64,000 bases of DNA from assembly GCF_014217835.1 (NCBI RefSeq), contig NZ_CP055263.1, forward strand, positions 1,893,501 to 1,957,500, given 5' to 3'. The position numbers and the translations under genes are program-made. The notes beneath the pieces are model-generated. The model was given only the letters and a program-made list of their open reading frames with translations. It had not been told where the DNA came from and ran no database searches. Source of the stretch: Metabacillus sp. KUDC1714. GTDB taxonomy: Bacteria; Bacillota; Bacilli; Bacillales; Bacillaceae. This document shows, in pieces, positions 27,023 through 36,083 of this stretch (its first letter is position 1; each line of letters opens with the position of its first letter).

Positions 27023-27799
27023 CTAGAATGTCACTTCTTCCCCATACCCAATAATGACAACCTCAGTTTTTTGTTGGTTTGATAAATAATCTTTGAGTTC
27101 ATGATCTTTTCCAATCATATTTCCCACAACTGGAAATGCCTGTAATAATCCATTTAAAGATTCTAGTGATACTGCTGTGTTTTCACTAGGAAATGTATGA
27201 CTTGGGATTACAAATTTAACATCTAATAAGTGTTCCACTGCATAAGCTGCTTCTTTTGGGCCCATTGTAAATTGACCTGAAGAAGAAAGAATCGCAATAG
27301 ATGGTTGATATAAATCTTGAATTAGTTTCATATCCGTCATAATCATTGTATCGCCAGAATGATACAACGTATGATCATCCTCAAAATCTAATATATACCC
27401 TGCTGATTCTCCGGCATAAATGGGGCTTCCTTCTAATTCACCATAGCTAGATGAGTGACGAGCAGGTACCATAGTAGCTTTTATGTCACCGAAATTTAAA
27501 GATCCACCAAAATTTATAGGATAAACATTTTCAAAACCCTTTTGACCTAAAATCAGTGCTAATTCATATTGTGCTAATACTAAACAACTCGAGTTAGCTT
27601 TTCTTAATTTTTCAAGTCCGCTTGTATGATCAAAGTGTCCATGTGTTAATAACACTCCATTAATCTTGGACAAAAATTCTTCTGTTTGATACTCACTTGG
27701 ACAACCTGGGTTCATATCAAAAAATGGGTCGACTAAATACCGATTTCCCTTTTTAGTTGTAAATACATACATCGCATGACCTAAACGTAATATTTTCAT
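27023..27799 (-). CDS. Metallo-beta-lactamase superfamily hydrolase (UPF0173/UlaG-like)
   Basis: A 258-residue cytosolic protein with the zinc motif THGHFDHTSG, a second histidine in VPARHSSSYG, the Asp of YHSGDTMI and the His of PSHTFPS, so a full dinuclear site is possible. The start MKILRLGHAMYVF is typical of UPF0173 or UlaG-like hydrolases, whose substrates are mostly unknown (UlaG opens L-ascorbate 6-phosphate lactone). It is alone between the broken PEP-mutase gene and rlmH and has its own terminator. Substrate not predictable. Confidence 0.82.
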   Translation of the reverse strand: MKILRLGHAMYVFTTKKGNRYLVDPFFDMNPGCPSEYQTEEFLSKINGVLLTHGHFDHTSGLEKLRKANSSCLVLAQYELALILGQKGFENVYPINFGGSLNFGDIKATMVPARHSSSYGELEGSPIYAGESAGYILDFEDDHTLYHSGDTMIMTDMKLIQDLYQPSIAILSSSGQFTMGPKEAAYAVEHLLDVKFVIPSHTFPSENTAVSLESLNGLLQAFPVVGNMIGKDHELKDYLSNQQKTEVVIIGYGEEVTF

Positions 27800-27903
27800 A
27801 GAAAAGCCCGCTATAAAAAATAATTAAACCTACATACTATGTATATAAAATTCGTTGTATATTCATGTCTCCCCTCTTTGTTCAAGGCTATAGTACTAGA
27901 AAC

Positions 27904-27948
27904 CATTCAAAAAGGATTTCCCCATCTGAAGCAAATCCTTTTTGAATG
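27904..27948. terminator. Perfect hairpin downstream of rlmH
   Basis: A 16-bp perfect inverted repeat (27904-27919 with 27933-27948), 13-nt loop. No long T-run on either side; it probably ends rlmH transcription. Confidence 0.6.
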
Positions 27949-27999
27949 AGCTATTTCTAATCATGTAAAAAAGTTTAAAGCATCTATTAATGACCTCAT

Positions 28000-28479
28000 T
28001 TACTTATGATACGGTTCCCCCCGATTAATCCTAAAGGCCCGATAAACCTGTTCCACCAAAATCAACCTCATTAGTTGATGTGGAAACGTCATCTTTGAAA
28101 ATGATAGTTTGTCATTGGCCCGTTTCATAACAGTATGGCTTAAACCGAGTGAGCCACCAATGACAAAGGCAATTTTACTTTTTCCATATGTAGCTAGCTG
28201 ATCTAGATCCTTTGCGAGCTGTTCTGAGGATTTCATTTTTCCTTCTATTGCTAAAGCAATGACATGTGTGTCATCACTTATTTTGCTTAGTATCCTCTCT
28301 CCCTCTTTTTCCTTTACTTGCTCCATTTCCGTTTCACTTAGGTTTTCAGGAGCCTTTTCATCAGGTAGTTCTATTACTTCTATCTTTGCATAAGCTGAAA
28401 GACGTTTTAAGTATTCATCAATCCCTTGCTTTAAATACTTTTCTTTCAGCTTGCCAATTGTCACAATTGAAATATTCAC
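28000..28479 (-). CDS. rlmH: 23S rRNA (pseudouridine-1915 N3)-methyltransferase RlmH
   Basis: A 159-residue SPOUT-fold methyltransferase that methylates pseudouridine 1915 in helix 69 of 23S rRNA. The GTG at 28479 gives the same length I recall for B. subtilis RlmH; TGGGGA lies just upstream. Conserved parts are [12 protein letters not shown] (SAM-binding knot) and the C-terminal [20 protein letters not shown] and RGEPYHK. In staphylococci (orfX) the 3' end of this gene is the SCC attachment site. Two degraded copies of this 3' end occur at 24.0 and 12.6 kb. It lies downstream of yyzF and a DnaA-box cluster. Confidence 0.97.
   Translation of the reverse strand: MNISIVTIGKLKEKYLKQGIDEYLKRLSAYAKIEVIELPDEKAPENLSETEMEQVKEKEGERILSKISDDTHVIALAIEGKMKSSEQLAKDLDQLATYGKSKIAFVIGGSLGLSHTVMKRANDKLSFSKMTFPHQLMRLILVEQVYRAFRINRGEPYHK
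28002..28035 (-). repeat. rlmH 3'-end attachment-like sequence (intact copy)
   Basis: Reference copy for the two degraded repeats at 24021 and 12568. It encodes the RlmH C-terminus [11 protein letters not shown], at the position equivalent to staphylococcal attB. Confidence 0.7.
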
Positions 28480-28519
28480 ATATGTTCCCCATTTCAAGCT
28501 CTAGTTCTTTCTAATATGG

Positions 28520-28822
28520 TTATCCACAATCACGATCTAGTTATCCACAATTAACAACCGAATATTAGTTCCCCACTATATATATAGCTGGGTTTGTACA
28601 CATTTCACAACTTGTGGATAACTTGCTATTATTATCTATTTTTTCGATTTCTGGAGCTAATTCCTTTTCATCTACATACATATCAATCGCTAATTCAATA
28701 TGATCTTCACAACAATACATGTAACTTCCTCCTTATCCACATGTGGATGTTCTGTTATAGTTTTACCATGTTTATATTTTATCCACAAACTAAATTCTAT
28801 TCTCTTGGAGTATTTATCCACA
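28520..28822. promoter_or_regulatory. Cluster of six perfect DnaA boxes
   Basis: TTATCCACA occurs at 28520, 28541, 28733, 28779 and 28814 on the plus strand, and at 28613-28621 on the minus strand. The cluster spans the rlmH-yyzF-htrC region, including the yyzF coding sequence. DnaA-box clusters outside oriC, including one by yydA (rlmH), are known in B. subtilis and restrain replication initiation by titrating DnaA. Confidence 0.88.
28565..28720 (-). CDS. yyzF: CxxH/CxxC small protein YyzF
   Basis: A 51-residue gene on the minus strand with ATG at 28720-28718 after a strong AAGGAGGAAG. It starts MYCCEDHIELAIDMYVD and ends CEMCTNPAIYIVGN. The CCxxH and CxxC pairs could bind one zinc. It corresponds in place and sequence to B. 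subtilis yyzF between htrC and rlmH. Function unknown. One of the DnaA boxes lies inside its coding sequence (28613-28621). Confidence 0.85.
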   Translation of the reverse strand: MYCCEDHIELAIDMYVDEKELAPEIEKIDNNSKLSTSCEMCTNPAIYIVGN

Positions 28823-28826
28823 ACTT

Positions 28827-28854
28827 AAAAAAAGAGAGCTATTGATCAGCTCCC
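28827..28854 (-). terminator. Terminator of the walRK-htrC operon
   Basis: On the minus strand GGGAGCT (28854-28848) pairs with AGCTCTC (28840-28834) with one wobble and is followed by TTTTTTT. The stem overlaps the htrC stop codon. Confidence 0.8.
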
Positions 28855-30069
28855 TAGTACATCTTGTTCCCCTAATTTCATCTTTCCAGTTTGCTTTTCT
28901 CCGCCTCGATAATACGTGAATTCAACCGTGTTTCCTACCTCTTGCTTATATAGGATTTTTCTTAGCTCAATAATGTCTTTCACTTCTTGACCGGCGAATT
29001 CAGTTATCACATCAAGCTCCTGTAGACCAGCTTGAGCTGCTGGTGAAATTGGTTCAACACTCATAACAACGATTCCTGATTCAATATCTTTAGGTAGCTT
29101 TAATGTTTGCTCCCAATGATAACTCGAAACTTCATTTAATGATCTCATGGCAATTCCCATATATGGGCGTCTTACTTCGCTATATGTTTCAAGGTCATCA
29201 ATAATTGGAATTGCAAGATTTGCTGGAATTGCTAGGCCAATTCCTTCTACTGCTGATTGAGCAATTTTCATTGAGTTAATCCCGATCACTTTCCCATCGA
29301 TATTAATAAGTGCACCACCGCTATTACCTGGGTTTATTGCCGCATCTGTTTGGATAACCTCTGCATTCCAATCCACTTGACCATCACCATTTGAATCGAT
29401 TGGAATGGCTCTTTCTGTACCAGAGATAATCCCTTGTGTAACAGATCCAGAAAATTGTAAACCTAATGGATTTCCTATCGCAATGACTGGTTCACCTGGT
29501 TTTACCTTATCCGAGTCTCCAAATTGAGCAACTTGTTTGATCTTTTCACTATCTACACGTAATACAGCTAAATCAGTTAATTCATCGCTTCCTAGGATCT
29601 CAGCGGGAACCCTTGTACCATCACTTAAACTAATCTCAACTTGTGACGCACCTGCAATAACATGGTGGTTTGTTACAACAAAAGCATTTTTGCCGTCTTT
29701 TTTGTAAATGACGCCTGATCCTGTTCCTGCTTCACCTGTTTCATTCCAAAAGCCTGCCTCTTGAAGATTTACAACTCCAACAACTGCATCTGAGACCTCA
29801 TCAACTATACCTGTAATAGCCGTGTTTACCTCAACAGATACATTTTTAACCTCGCCAGTTGAAGCTATACCATCTTCTTGTTGATCCACTTCTCCGCTAA
29901 GATCCATATCATAAGGTAAAAAATTGAAATTTGATAAAGCAGGTAAAGCAAATAACATTAGTAATCCACCTAAAATGGCTCCTACCAATCCTGCTAAAAA
30001 CCATCCGCCGCGATTTCCCTTTTGTCTTTTAGAATTATAGTTTTCATAATCTTGATCATAATAGCCCAC
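28846..30069 (-). CDS. htrC: HtrA-family membrane serine protease (YyxA/HtrC)
   Basis: About 407 residues. A cytosolic N-terminus, one TM helix ([19 protein letters not shown]), a trypsin-like protease domain facing outward with His in TNHHVIAG, Asp in TDLAVLRV and Ser in NPGNSGGAL, and a C-terminal PDZ domain (about 300-395). The GTG at 30069 follows GGTGAT; an ATG at 30081 sits inside the ribosome-binding site. Last gene of the walRK cluster, as in B. subtilis. Likely extracytoplasmic protein quality control. Confidence 0.92.
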   Translation of the reverse strand: MGYYDQDYENYNSKRQKGNRGGWFLAGLVGAILGGLLMLFALPALSNFNFLPYDMDLSGEVDQQEDGIASTGEVKNVSVEVNTAITGIVDEVSDAVVGVVNLQEAGFWNETGEAGTGSGVIYKKDGKNAFVVTNHHVIAGASQVEISLSDGTRVPAEILGSDELTDLAVLRVDSEKIKQVAQFGDSDKVKPGEPVIAIGNPLGLQFSGSVTQGIISGTERAIPIDSNGDGQVDWNAEVIQTDAAINPGNSGGALINIDGKVIGINSMKIAQSAVEGIGLAIPANLAIPIIDDLETYSEVRRPYMGIAMRSLNEVSSYHWEQTLKLPKDIESGIVVMSVEPISPAAQAGLQELDVITEFAGQEVKDIIELRKILYKQEVGNTVEFTYYRGGEKQTGKMKLGEQDVLGS

Positions 30070-30273
30070 AACTATCACCATCCCTTTCCATACTGCTGCA
30101 TGAATAGTGTGTATACCTAATCAACATTATTCTCTTGTCTAATTAAAATTAACCAAGATGATTTTATTTTATTGCTCAAAAATTAGACAGAGGCACACTG
30201 AAAAGGTGTCCATCTTTCCAAACTCTTTATTACTATTGTAATTTACTATTAATCATTATCTTCACAATCATTC

Positions 30274-31068
30274 TTATATTGCTACAAGCGGTGTCGGGGT
30301 AGTTGGATCTGTGTCATATAAATCAAATTGCTCTCCTGTGATAAAGCCTTTACTTGCCAACGTTTGCTGAACAGACATTCGAGCTAAATCTTTCATATTG
30401 TTATCTTTACTTAAATGAGCTAAATAAATTCGTTTGGTTGCATCTCCGATTACATCCATCATCGCTATTGCAGCATCCTCATTCGATACGTGACCAACGT
30501 CGCTTAAAATCCGTCGTTTTATGCTCCAAGGATAATGGCCCATTTGGAGCATAGAAACGTCATGATTGCTTTCAAAAACAAAAGCATCCGCATTTCGGAT
30601 TGTTCCCTTCATTTTGTCACTTACATAACCAGTATCGGTAATTAAAGCTAGCTTTTTCCCTTGATGATTAAAAGCAAAAAACATTGGTTCAGCTGCATCA
30701 TGTGATACACCAAAGGACTCAATATCCAGTGAACCAAATGTTTTAACTGTTCCTGTTTGAAACACAAATTTTTGCTCTGTTGAAATTTCTCCAATTAAAC
30801 CATCCATAGCTTGCCATGTTTTCTCATTTGCATATATTGGCAACTTATGTTTTCTAGCAAGTACGCCCAGACCCTTTATATGATCACTATGCTCATGTGT
30901 CACTAAAATACCTGATAGCTTTTTGATGTCTCGTCCTATTTGCTCAAATAAGTTTTGCATTTGCTTACCACTTAATCCTGCATCCACTAAAAATGATTGA
31001 TTTTCAGTCTCAACATAGATTGCATTCCCCGTACTTCCGCTTGCAAGGACACTAAACTGCAAGCTCAT
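30274..31068 (-). CDS. walJ: Metallo-beta-lactamase-fold protein WalJ (YycJ)
   Basis: A 264-residue cytosolic metallo-hydrolase with the zinc signature [10 protein letters not shown] near residue 58, His in [10 protein letters not shown], Asp in ITDTGYV and the final His in [10 protein letters not shown]. It belongs to the YycJ/WalJ group conserved in walRK operons of Firmicutes and reported as a 5'-3' exonuclease in some species. It follows yycI by 21 bp, with an ATG in standard context. Confidence 0.94.
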   Translation of the reverse strand: MSLQFSVLASGSTGNAIYVETENQSFLVDAGLSGKQMQNLFEQIGRDIKKLSGILVTHEHSDHIKGLGVLARKHKLPIYANEKTWQAMDGLIGEISTEQKFVFQTGTVKTFGSLDIESFGVSHDAAEPMFFAFNHQGKKLALITDTGYVSDKMKGTIRNADAFVFESNHDVSMLQMGHYPWSIKRRILSDVGHVSNEDAAIAMMDVIGDATKRIYLAHLSKDNNMKDLARMSVQQTLASKGFITGEQFDLYDTDPTTPTPLVAI

Positions 31069-31089
31069 AAATATTCACTCCTTTATTCC

Positions 31090-31908
31090 CTATTCTGCTG
31101 ATTGTAAAACTTCTCCCTCTAAGGCATTAACGTAATACTCTTCTCTCTTTTCTTCATCCGTTTCAACAATAATATGCCAAGTTGGTGCTAATATTTGTTG
31201 ATTTGTAAGTGGAATATGTGTGTAATATCCATATTGGATCTGTATGATTTTACTCTTAGACTTTAAATAGTTTTTGTTATATAAAGCTTCAATTGCCTTT
31301 ATAGCAGGAACAGCAGCTTCCTTTTCTTCAATCTCTTTTATATCTACAAGCATGGACTGTTCGTATGCGAATATCTCATCTTCCTCATTTACATAAAGGA
31401 TCACCATTGCAATGTGATCATCATCTTTGTTTTGAAAAATATTTTTATCTTTGTACTGTTGAATACAGATAATTGTATTAGATATTTCATCCCTATACCA
31501 GTAGTGATAAAGCTCTCCAGAGAGAATGTTTTCTTTTAAGAACTGATTTACTTTGCTCTTTAGATTTACTTCAGGCAAAGAAAAAGGATCCTTAAGCTCC
31601 ATATTTAATGTTCTAAAGGACTCTCCACTTAAATTACTATTTGTTAAAATTAATGTTTGATTTTTTAGTTTACTGACCTCTTCTAGAGTAAAGTCCTTAC
31701 TTTTACCTGTAATATAAAAACCTTTATCTACATCTTCTGGCAACTTATTATATACTATATCTTCTGCAGCTAACTGATCCTCTATTGATGTCTTTTGAAT
31801 AACCGCATAATCTCTTTTACCACGTAATTCATAGAACTCAATCGCCAAAAAGATATCTAATATAAGGAATGCAAGAATAAAAATGGTTTTAGTTTTACTC
31901 CAATCCAT
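31090..31908 (-). CDS. yycI: WalK regulator YycI
   Basis: A 272-residue membrane protein with one N-terminal TM helix (IFILAFLILDIFLAIEF) and an extracytoplasmic domain. With YycH it restrains the WalK sensor in B. subtilis through TM contacts. The start at 31908 (MDWSKTKTIF, matching the homologue) has GGGGGGAT upstream and overlaps the yycH 3' end by 14 bp; the ATG two codons earlier is less likely. Confidence 0.94.
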   Translation of the reverse strand: MDWSKTKTIFILAFLILDIFLAIEFYELRGKRDYAVIQKTSIEDQLAAEDIVYNKLPEDVDKGFYITGKSKDFTLEEVSKLKNQTLILTNSNLSGESFRTLNMELKDPFSLPEVNLKSKVNQFLKENILSGELYHYWYRDEISNTIICIQQYKDKNIFQNKDDDHIAMVILYVNEEDEIFAYEQSMLVDIKEIEEKEAAVPAIKAIEALYNKNYLKSKSKIIQIQYGYYTHIPLTNQQILAPTWHIIVETDEEKREEYYVNALEGEVLQSAE

Positions 31909-33244
31909 TTTCATCCCCCCCAGGCTGTTCTACGACCTCAGTCATTTTTATTAGAGTTCCATTCATCATTTCTATACACCAGACAGGGGCTACCTTTACA
32001 GTTTGCTGACTATCTGATCCTCCAAGCTCATACGCTATAAAAATGTTATTAATTTGTGTCTTATCTAACTGTTGATTCTTATTTATAATTTCTTCTACTT
32101 TTCTTCCCGACATTAAAGTTAAAGAATTACTTGAAAGAGGTGACATAATTAGCTCATACAAAGGGCGCTCATAGATCGCAATTTCATTTTGACCCCATCT
32201 TTGTGAAATCATTGTAGGGCCATACTGATTTTCCATTGATCTAATGACTGGTATTGAATGAATAGACATAATAAATTTTACTTCCTGATCACTTTCCTGT
32301 ATGTCAAATAATACATAATTATCTGTCCACCCACCATGATCATTTAAAAATTTAATACTTTGCTCAATAAGAAAATTCGCTTCAACAGGATTTGTATCCT
32401 TTAAAGTTGGATTCACATATTTAACCATGTGTGTAGTTGGATAAATATTAAGCTCCCTAGTTCCATCGGTATATCTATTTTTAGAAATACTAACATCTTG
32501 TTTAACAATTTGCGGATTAACAAACAAAGCCTCTTTAAATTTTTCCCCTTCTATTTCTTCGGTGAAATATTGATAGCTTTCTAATTCCACTTGATTTTCC
32601 GGAAGCATAATTTCGTTACCTTGTCCTGTTTCATAAGAAAAATATGGCTGAAACTCTTCTCTTTTATTATATAGCTCTCCAACAAAGTGACTTGCTTTAG
32701 ATTGATTAACTGTTGTTTCAACAACTTTCATTTTATCATAAGAAACGAAATAAACCTTTTGCACTTCGCTATCGTTCTCAACGTTTAATAAAATACGATC
32801 AAATTCAATGGTCTGGTTTATATCCTTTTCCCAATCTACCATTGATTGAAAGGTTGCCATTGGGATTTCATCATAGAATCTAAGTTCTAGCTTAGCTTCT
32901 CCATTTCCATGGATTAGACTTTGGAGTTTTTCCTTTGTATAGGTTGTAGACTGGTTTCTTTCGTTGCTATATTCCCAGTCTTGCATTTCATTCCAAAGAC
33001 TTAACATACTACTCGTATCATTAATACTACTGTAATGGTTTTCTGCTGCGTGAAAAAATAATTGTTGTGGTTTGATTACTTCATAAAAGTCCATTGTTAC
33101 TTCACTAATCGGTACACTCTCATAAAATCCATTATTTTGAAAGTTATCGTAAGATGGTTGGAGACTCCATATGTTCCAAGTGAAAAATAAACTGATGACT
33201 ATTAATGCAATTAGTGCGGCACTTTTTATCGATTCTTTATTCAT
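31895..33244 (-). CDS. yycH: WalK regulator YycH
   Basis: A 449-residue protein with a short cytosolic start (MNKESIKSAA), one TM helix (LIALIVISLFFTWNIW) and a large extracytoplasmic part with the three-domain YycH fold. It works with YycI to control WalK. The ATG at 33244 overlaps the walK stop (ATGA arrangement), indicating translational coupling; a GTG two codons upstream lies within the likely ribosome-binding site. Confidence 0.94.
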   Translation of the reverse strand: MNKESIKSAALIALIVISLFFTWNIWSLQPSYDNFQNNGFYESVPISEVTMDFYEVIKPQQLFFHAAENHYSSINDTSSMLSLWNEMQDWEYSNERNQSTTYTKEKLQSLIHGNGEAKLELRFYDEIPMATFQSMVDWEKDINQTIEFDRILLNVENDSEVQKVYFVSYDKMKVVETTVNQSKASHFVGELYNKREEFQPYFSYETGQGNEIMLPENQVELESYQYFTEEIEGEKFKEALFVNPQIVKQDVSISKNRYTDGTRELNIYPTTHMVKYVNPTLKDTNPVEANFLIEQSIKFLNDHGGWTDNYVLFDIQESDQEVKFIMSIHSIPVIRSMENQYGPTMISQRWGQNEIAIYERPLYELIMSPLSSNSLTLMSGRKVEEIINKNQQLDKTQINNIFIAYELGGSDSQQTVKVAPVWCIEMMNGTLIKMTEVVEQPGGDENGLE

Positions 33245-35079
33245 TCCCACTCATCCTCTTGTTCCGGGTCATAAGGTAATGTAAAGTATACCGTTGTACC
33301 TTGTCCTTCTTTACTTAACGCCCAAATATCGCCACCATGTGCAAATACCATTTCTTTTGCAATCGCTAAGCCCAATCCCGTTCCACCTAGCTTACGAGTT
33401 CTGGCTTTATCAACACGGTAAAATCGATCGAAGATTTTATTTACGCTTTCCTGGGGTATTCCTACACCCTCATCCTTCACACGTATTTGAAGTTCAGATG
33501 GTAATATATCAATAGTAAAGGTAACTTTCCCGCCCTCAGGTGAGTACTTCAGTGCGTTGGAAATAATATTATCTAAAACTTGGGTAATTTTATCGGTATC
33601 TATATCGACATAAAGTGCATCATTTGGAATATTTCTAACAAACGATACATGCCCTGATTTCGTCATTTCAAAACGATCGATAATTTTATTAAAGAAATCC
33701 GTAAAATTAATCCAATCCTTATTTAAACGATAATCTGTGCGATCAAGTTTTGATAATTGTAGCAGATCATTTACTAGTCTAATCATTCGCTCTGTCTCTG
33801 TTTGCGTAACATTTAGAAACTGAGGTGCAATTTCTTTGTCCATCCATGCCCCGTCAGCTAATGCCTCAAGGTAACTTCTCATCGTTGTTAATGGTGTTCG
33901 TAGCTCATGGGACACATTAGCAACAAATTCTCTTCTTTCCTGTTCAATCTTTTCCTGCTCCGTAATATCATATAATACAGCAATAAGCCCATCTACTCTT
34001 CCTGACTCTTTTTGGATCACAGAAAAACTTACCCGTACTATAAACGGTCTTTCCTTTGTACTTGAATCTAGAATTAATGACTCTTGCTCATCGATAAGAC
34101 TTTCAAAAGAATAATTGTCTTCAATCCTTAATAGGTCAGTAATGTTGACATTTTTTAACGTTCCACGTGAAACATTTAACATTTCTAATGCAGGATTGTT
34201 TATAAGAATTACTTGTCCATTGCGATCTGTTGCAATAACACCGTCTGTCATATGAGCAATAACAGAAGCGAGTTTTTTCCTTTCTCCCTCAGTCATAGCT
34301 TGAGCTTCTTCCAGTTTTTCAGTTAAGTAATTAAAAGTAGCCGCTAATTGACCGATTTCATCTTCTCCATACACTTTAACTTTACGAGAATAGTTACCAT
34401 TTGCCAATTCGATTGCCTGTTTTCGCATATCTGTCATTGGTCTTGTAATTGTTCTGGCAAGAAAAATTCCTAATGCAGCCGTTATACATAAGGATAAACC
34501 TGTACCCGTTGCAAATATCTTATTAATAATTCGCATTTGGGCAAATACTTCTTCCATTGAAGCAACCATATAAACGGCACCAACTGTTTTATCACTAAAG
34601 TTATTTTCTTTAATAGGAAAAGTCATGACAACAACACGTTGACGTGTTTCTTGATCAAAATGGAAACTGCTATTACTATCCTCAATCCCAACTAATGTAC
34701 GAAGTACCATAGCCTCTGTTGTTTTTTTTCCTACAATATCTTGGTTTGTACTTGAGGTAGCAATAACATTTTTATTTTTATCAATGACACGAACCTCGAG
34801 GATTTCATCTGTCTCGAAATCCCTAATAATTGTTGTGATTTCATCAGCTGGTGTCCTTCCATCCTCGTATTCCTTTGGATCTCGAGACATTTCCTGTTCA
34901 ATATTATAAACAAGTAAACTTACACGTTTTGTTAATGATGCATTAAAATTTTCCTTTAATGACGTTTCTAGTTCTTTTACAAAGTAAATGCCGATAATTT
35001 GCATTGCCAGCATAATAAGAAGAACATATACCATGACAAATTTGAAATGAATCGAGCGAAAAAAACCTACCTTCTTCAT
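33241..35079 (-). CDS. walK: Cell-wall sensor histidine kinase WalK
   Basis: A 612-residue kinase. Domain order: TM1 (about 12-34), extracytoplasmic PAS-like domain, TM2 (about 188-208), HAMP (209-260), cytosolic PAS (about 265-375), HisKA with phospho-acceptor His391 in NVSHELRTP, and an HATPase domain with GTGLGLAI. His391 is the same position I recall in B. subtilis. The start at 35079 (MKKVGFFRSI) follows AGGAG and is 4 bp after walR; upstream codons in frame overlap walR. It controls the essential regulon of cell-wall hydrolases. A parS-like site lies inside the gene. Confidence 0.97.
   Translation of the reverse strand: MKKVGFFRSIHFKFVMVYVLLIMLAMQIIGIYFVKELETSLKENFNASLTKRVSLLVYNIEQEMSRDPKEYEDGRTPADEITTIIRDFETDEILEVRVIDKNKNVIATSSTNQDIVGKKTTEAMVLRTLVGIEDSNSSFHFDQETRQRVVVMTFPIKENNFSDKTVGAVYMVASMEEVFAQMRIINKIFATGTGLSLCITAALGIFLARTITRPMTDMRKQAIELANGNYSRKVKVYGEDEIGQLAATFNYLTEKLEEAQAMTEGERKKLASVIAHMTDGVIATDRNGQVILINNPALEMLNVSRGTLKNVNITDLLRIEDNYSFESLIDEQESLILDSSTKERPFIVRVSFSVIQKESGRVDGLIAVLYDITEQEKIEQERREFVANVSHELRTPLTTMRSYLEALADGAWMDKEIAPQFLNVTQTETERMIRLVNDLLQLSKLDRTDYRLNKDWINFTDFFNKIIDRFEMTKSGHVSFVRNIPNDALYVDIDTDKITQVLDNIISNALKYSPEGGKVTFTIDILPSELQIRVKDEGVGIPQESVNKIFDRFYRVDKARTRKLGGTGLGLAIAKEMVFAHGGDIWALSKEGQGTTVYFTLPYDPEQEDEWE
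34159..34174. other. parS-like site inside walK
   Basis: CGTTCCACGTGAAACA differs at one position from the B. subtilis Spo0J site TGTTCCACGTGAAACA. Confidence 0.75.
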
Positions 35080-35083
35080 TTCA

Positions 35084-35791
35084 TTACTCCTGTTCGGAGT
35101 TTCGTAAATAATAGCCCACTCCACGTCTTGTTACAATCCATGTTGGATGACTTGGATTATCTTCTATTTTTTCTCTTAAACGTCTTACTGTAACATCTAC
35201 TGTTCTGACGTCACCGAAATAATCATAGCCCCAAACTGTTTGTAGTAAATGTTCCCGAGTCATAACCTGACCAGTATGTTGTGCTAAATAATGTAGGAGT
35301 TCAAATTCTCGATGGGTTAATTCAATAGTTTCTCCTCGCTTTGACACAACATATGCATCAGGGTGGATGACAAGAGATCCAATACTTATTTCATTTGTTG
35401 CCCCTTTAGGTTCAGTGTTCTCAATTGTCTGCTGGCGGCGTAAATTAGCTTTGACACGCGCTAGTAACTCCCGCGTACTAAATGGTTTTGTTACATAATC
35501 ATCTGCACCTAGCTCAAGACCAAGAACCTTATCTATTTCAGAATCCTTAGCAGTTAACATGATAATTGGCATGTCATGCTTCTTTCTAACCTCTCTACAA
35601 ACCTCCATACCATCTCGATTAGGAAGCATAATATCTAATAGTAAAAGATCTGGATTTATTTCCTCAACCATTTCTAGCGCTTGGTTGCCATCATAGGCAC
35701 AATATACGGTATATCCTTCTTTTTTTAAGTTAAATTGCAAAATATCAGCAATTGGTTTTTCATCGTCAACGACTAAAATCTTTTTTTCCAA
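35084..35791 (-). CDS. walR: Essential response regulator WalR
   Basis: A 235-residue OmpR-family regulator. The receiver domain has the acidic pair DD at 9-10, phospho-acceptor Asp53 in LLLLDIMLP, and the conserved Thr and Lys in MLTAKDS and VTKPF. The C-terminal winged helix (about 130-232) includes VRRLREKIE. It activates and represses peptidoglycan hydrolase genes according to WalK signals. First gene of walR-walK-yycH-yycI-walJ-htrC. Confidence 0.97.
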   Translation of the reverse strand: MEKKILVVDDEKPIADILQFNLKKEGYTVYCAYDGNQALEMVEEINPDLLLLDIMLPNRDGMEVCREVRKKHDMPIIMLTAKDSEIDKVLGLELGADDYVTKPFSTRELLARVKANLRRQQTIENTEPKGATNEISIGSLVIHPDAYVVSKRGETIELTHREFELLHYLAQHTGQVMTREHLLQTVWGYDYFGDVRTVDVTVRRLREKIEDNPSHPTWIVTRRGVGYYLRNSEQE

Positions 35792-36044
35792 TGCTCTCGC
35801 CCCTTTAAGTTACGTGTAATCTACATAATTTAAATGTAACATTTTCACAGAAGAGAATCATCTTTTTTAAAGACGAACCTGTGAACCATGTGAAAAATAA
35901 TAGAAAAACATTAATGTATTTTATTTAGGATAAGTCTCAGTTAAACAACAAGGTTGATAAAAATAGGAGTTAAAAGTACGTTATAGATAACTTCGTGTTT
36001 ATAAAACTTTTTTATGGGTAGTAGGTAAGTAATACTTACTTTAA

Positions 36045-36080
36045 TCAAAAAAGGGACTGACTAAAATTGTCAGACCCTTT
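36045..36080 (-). terminator. Terminator of the M23 peptidase gene
   Basis: AAGGGACTGAC (36051-36061) pairs with GTCAGACCCTT (36069-36079) with one wobble; the minus strand continues TTTTTTGA. Confidence 0.88.
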
Positions 36081-36083
36081 GTA

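Noticed and set aside
12601..28000. Ccr recombinase or other integrase in the putative rlmH island
   Set aside because: All frames were read; none resembles a serine or tyrosine recombinase, so a currently mobile element is not claimed.
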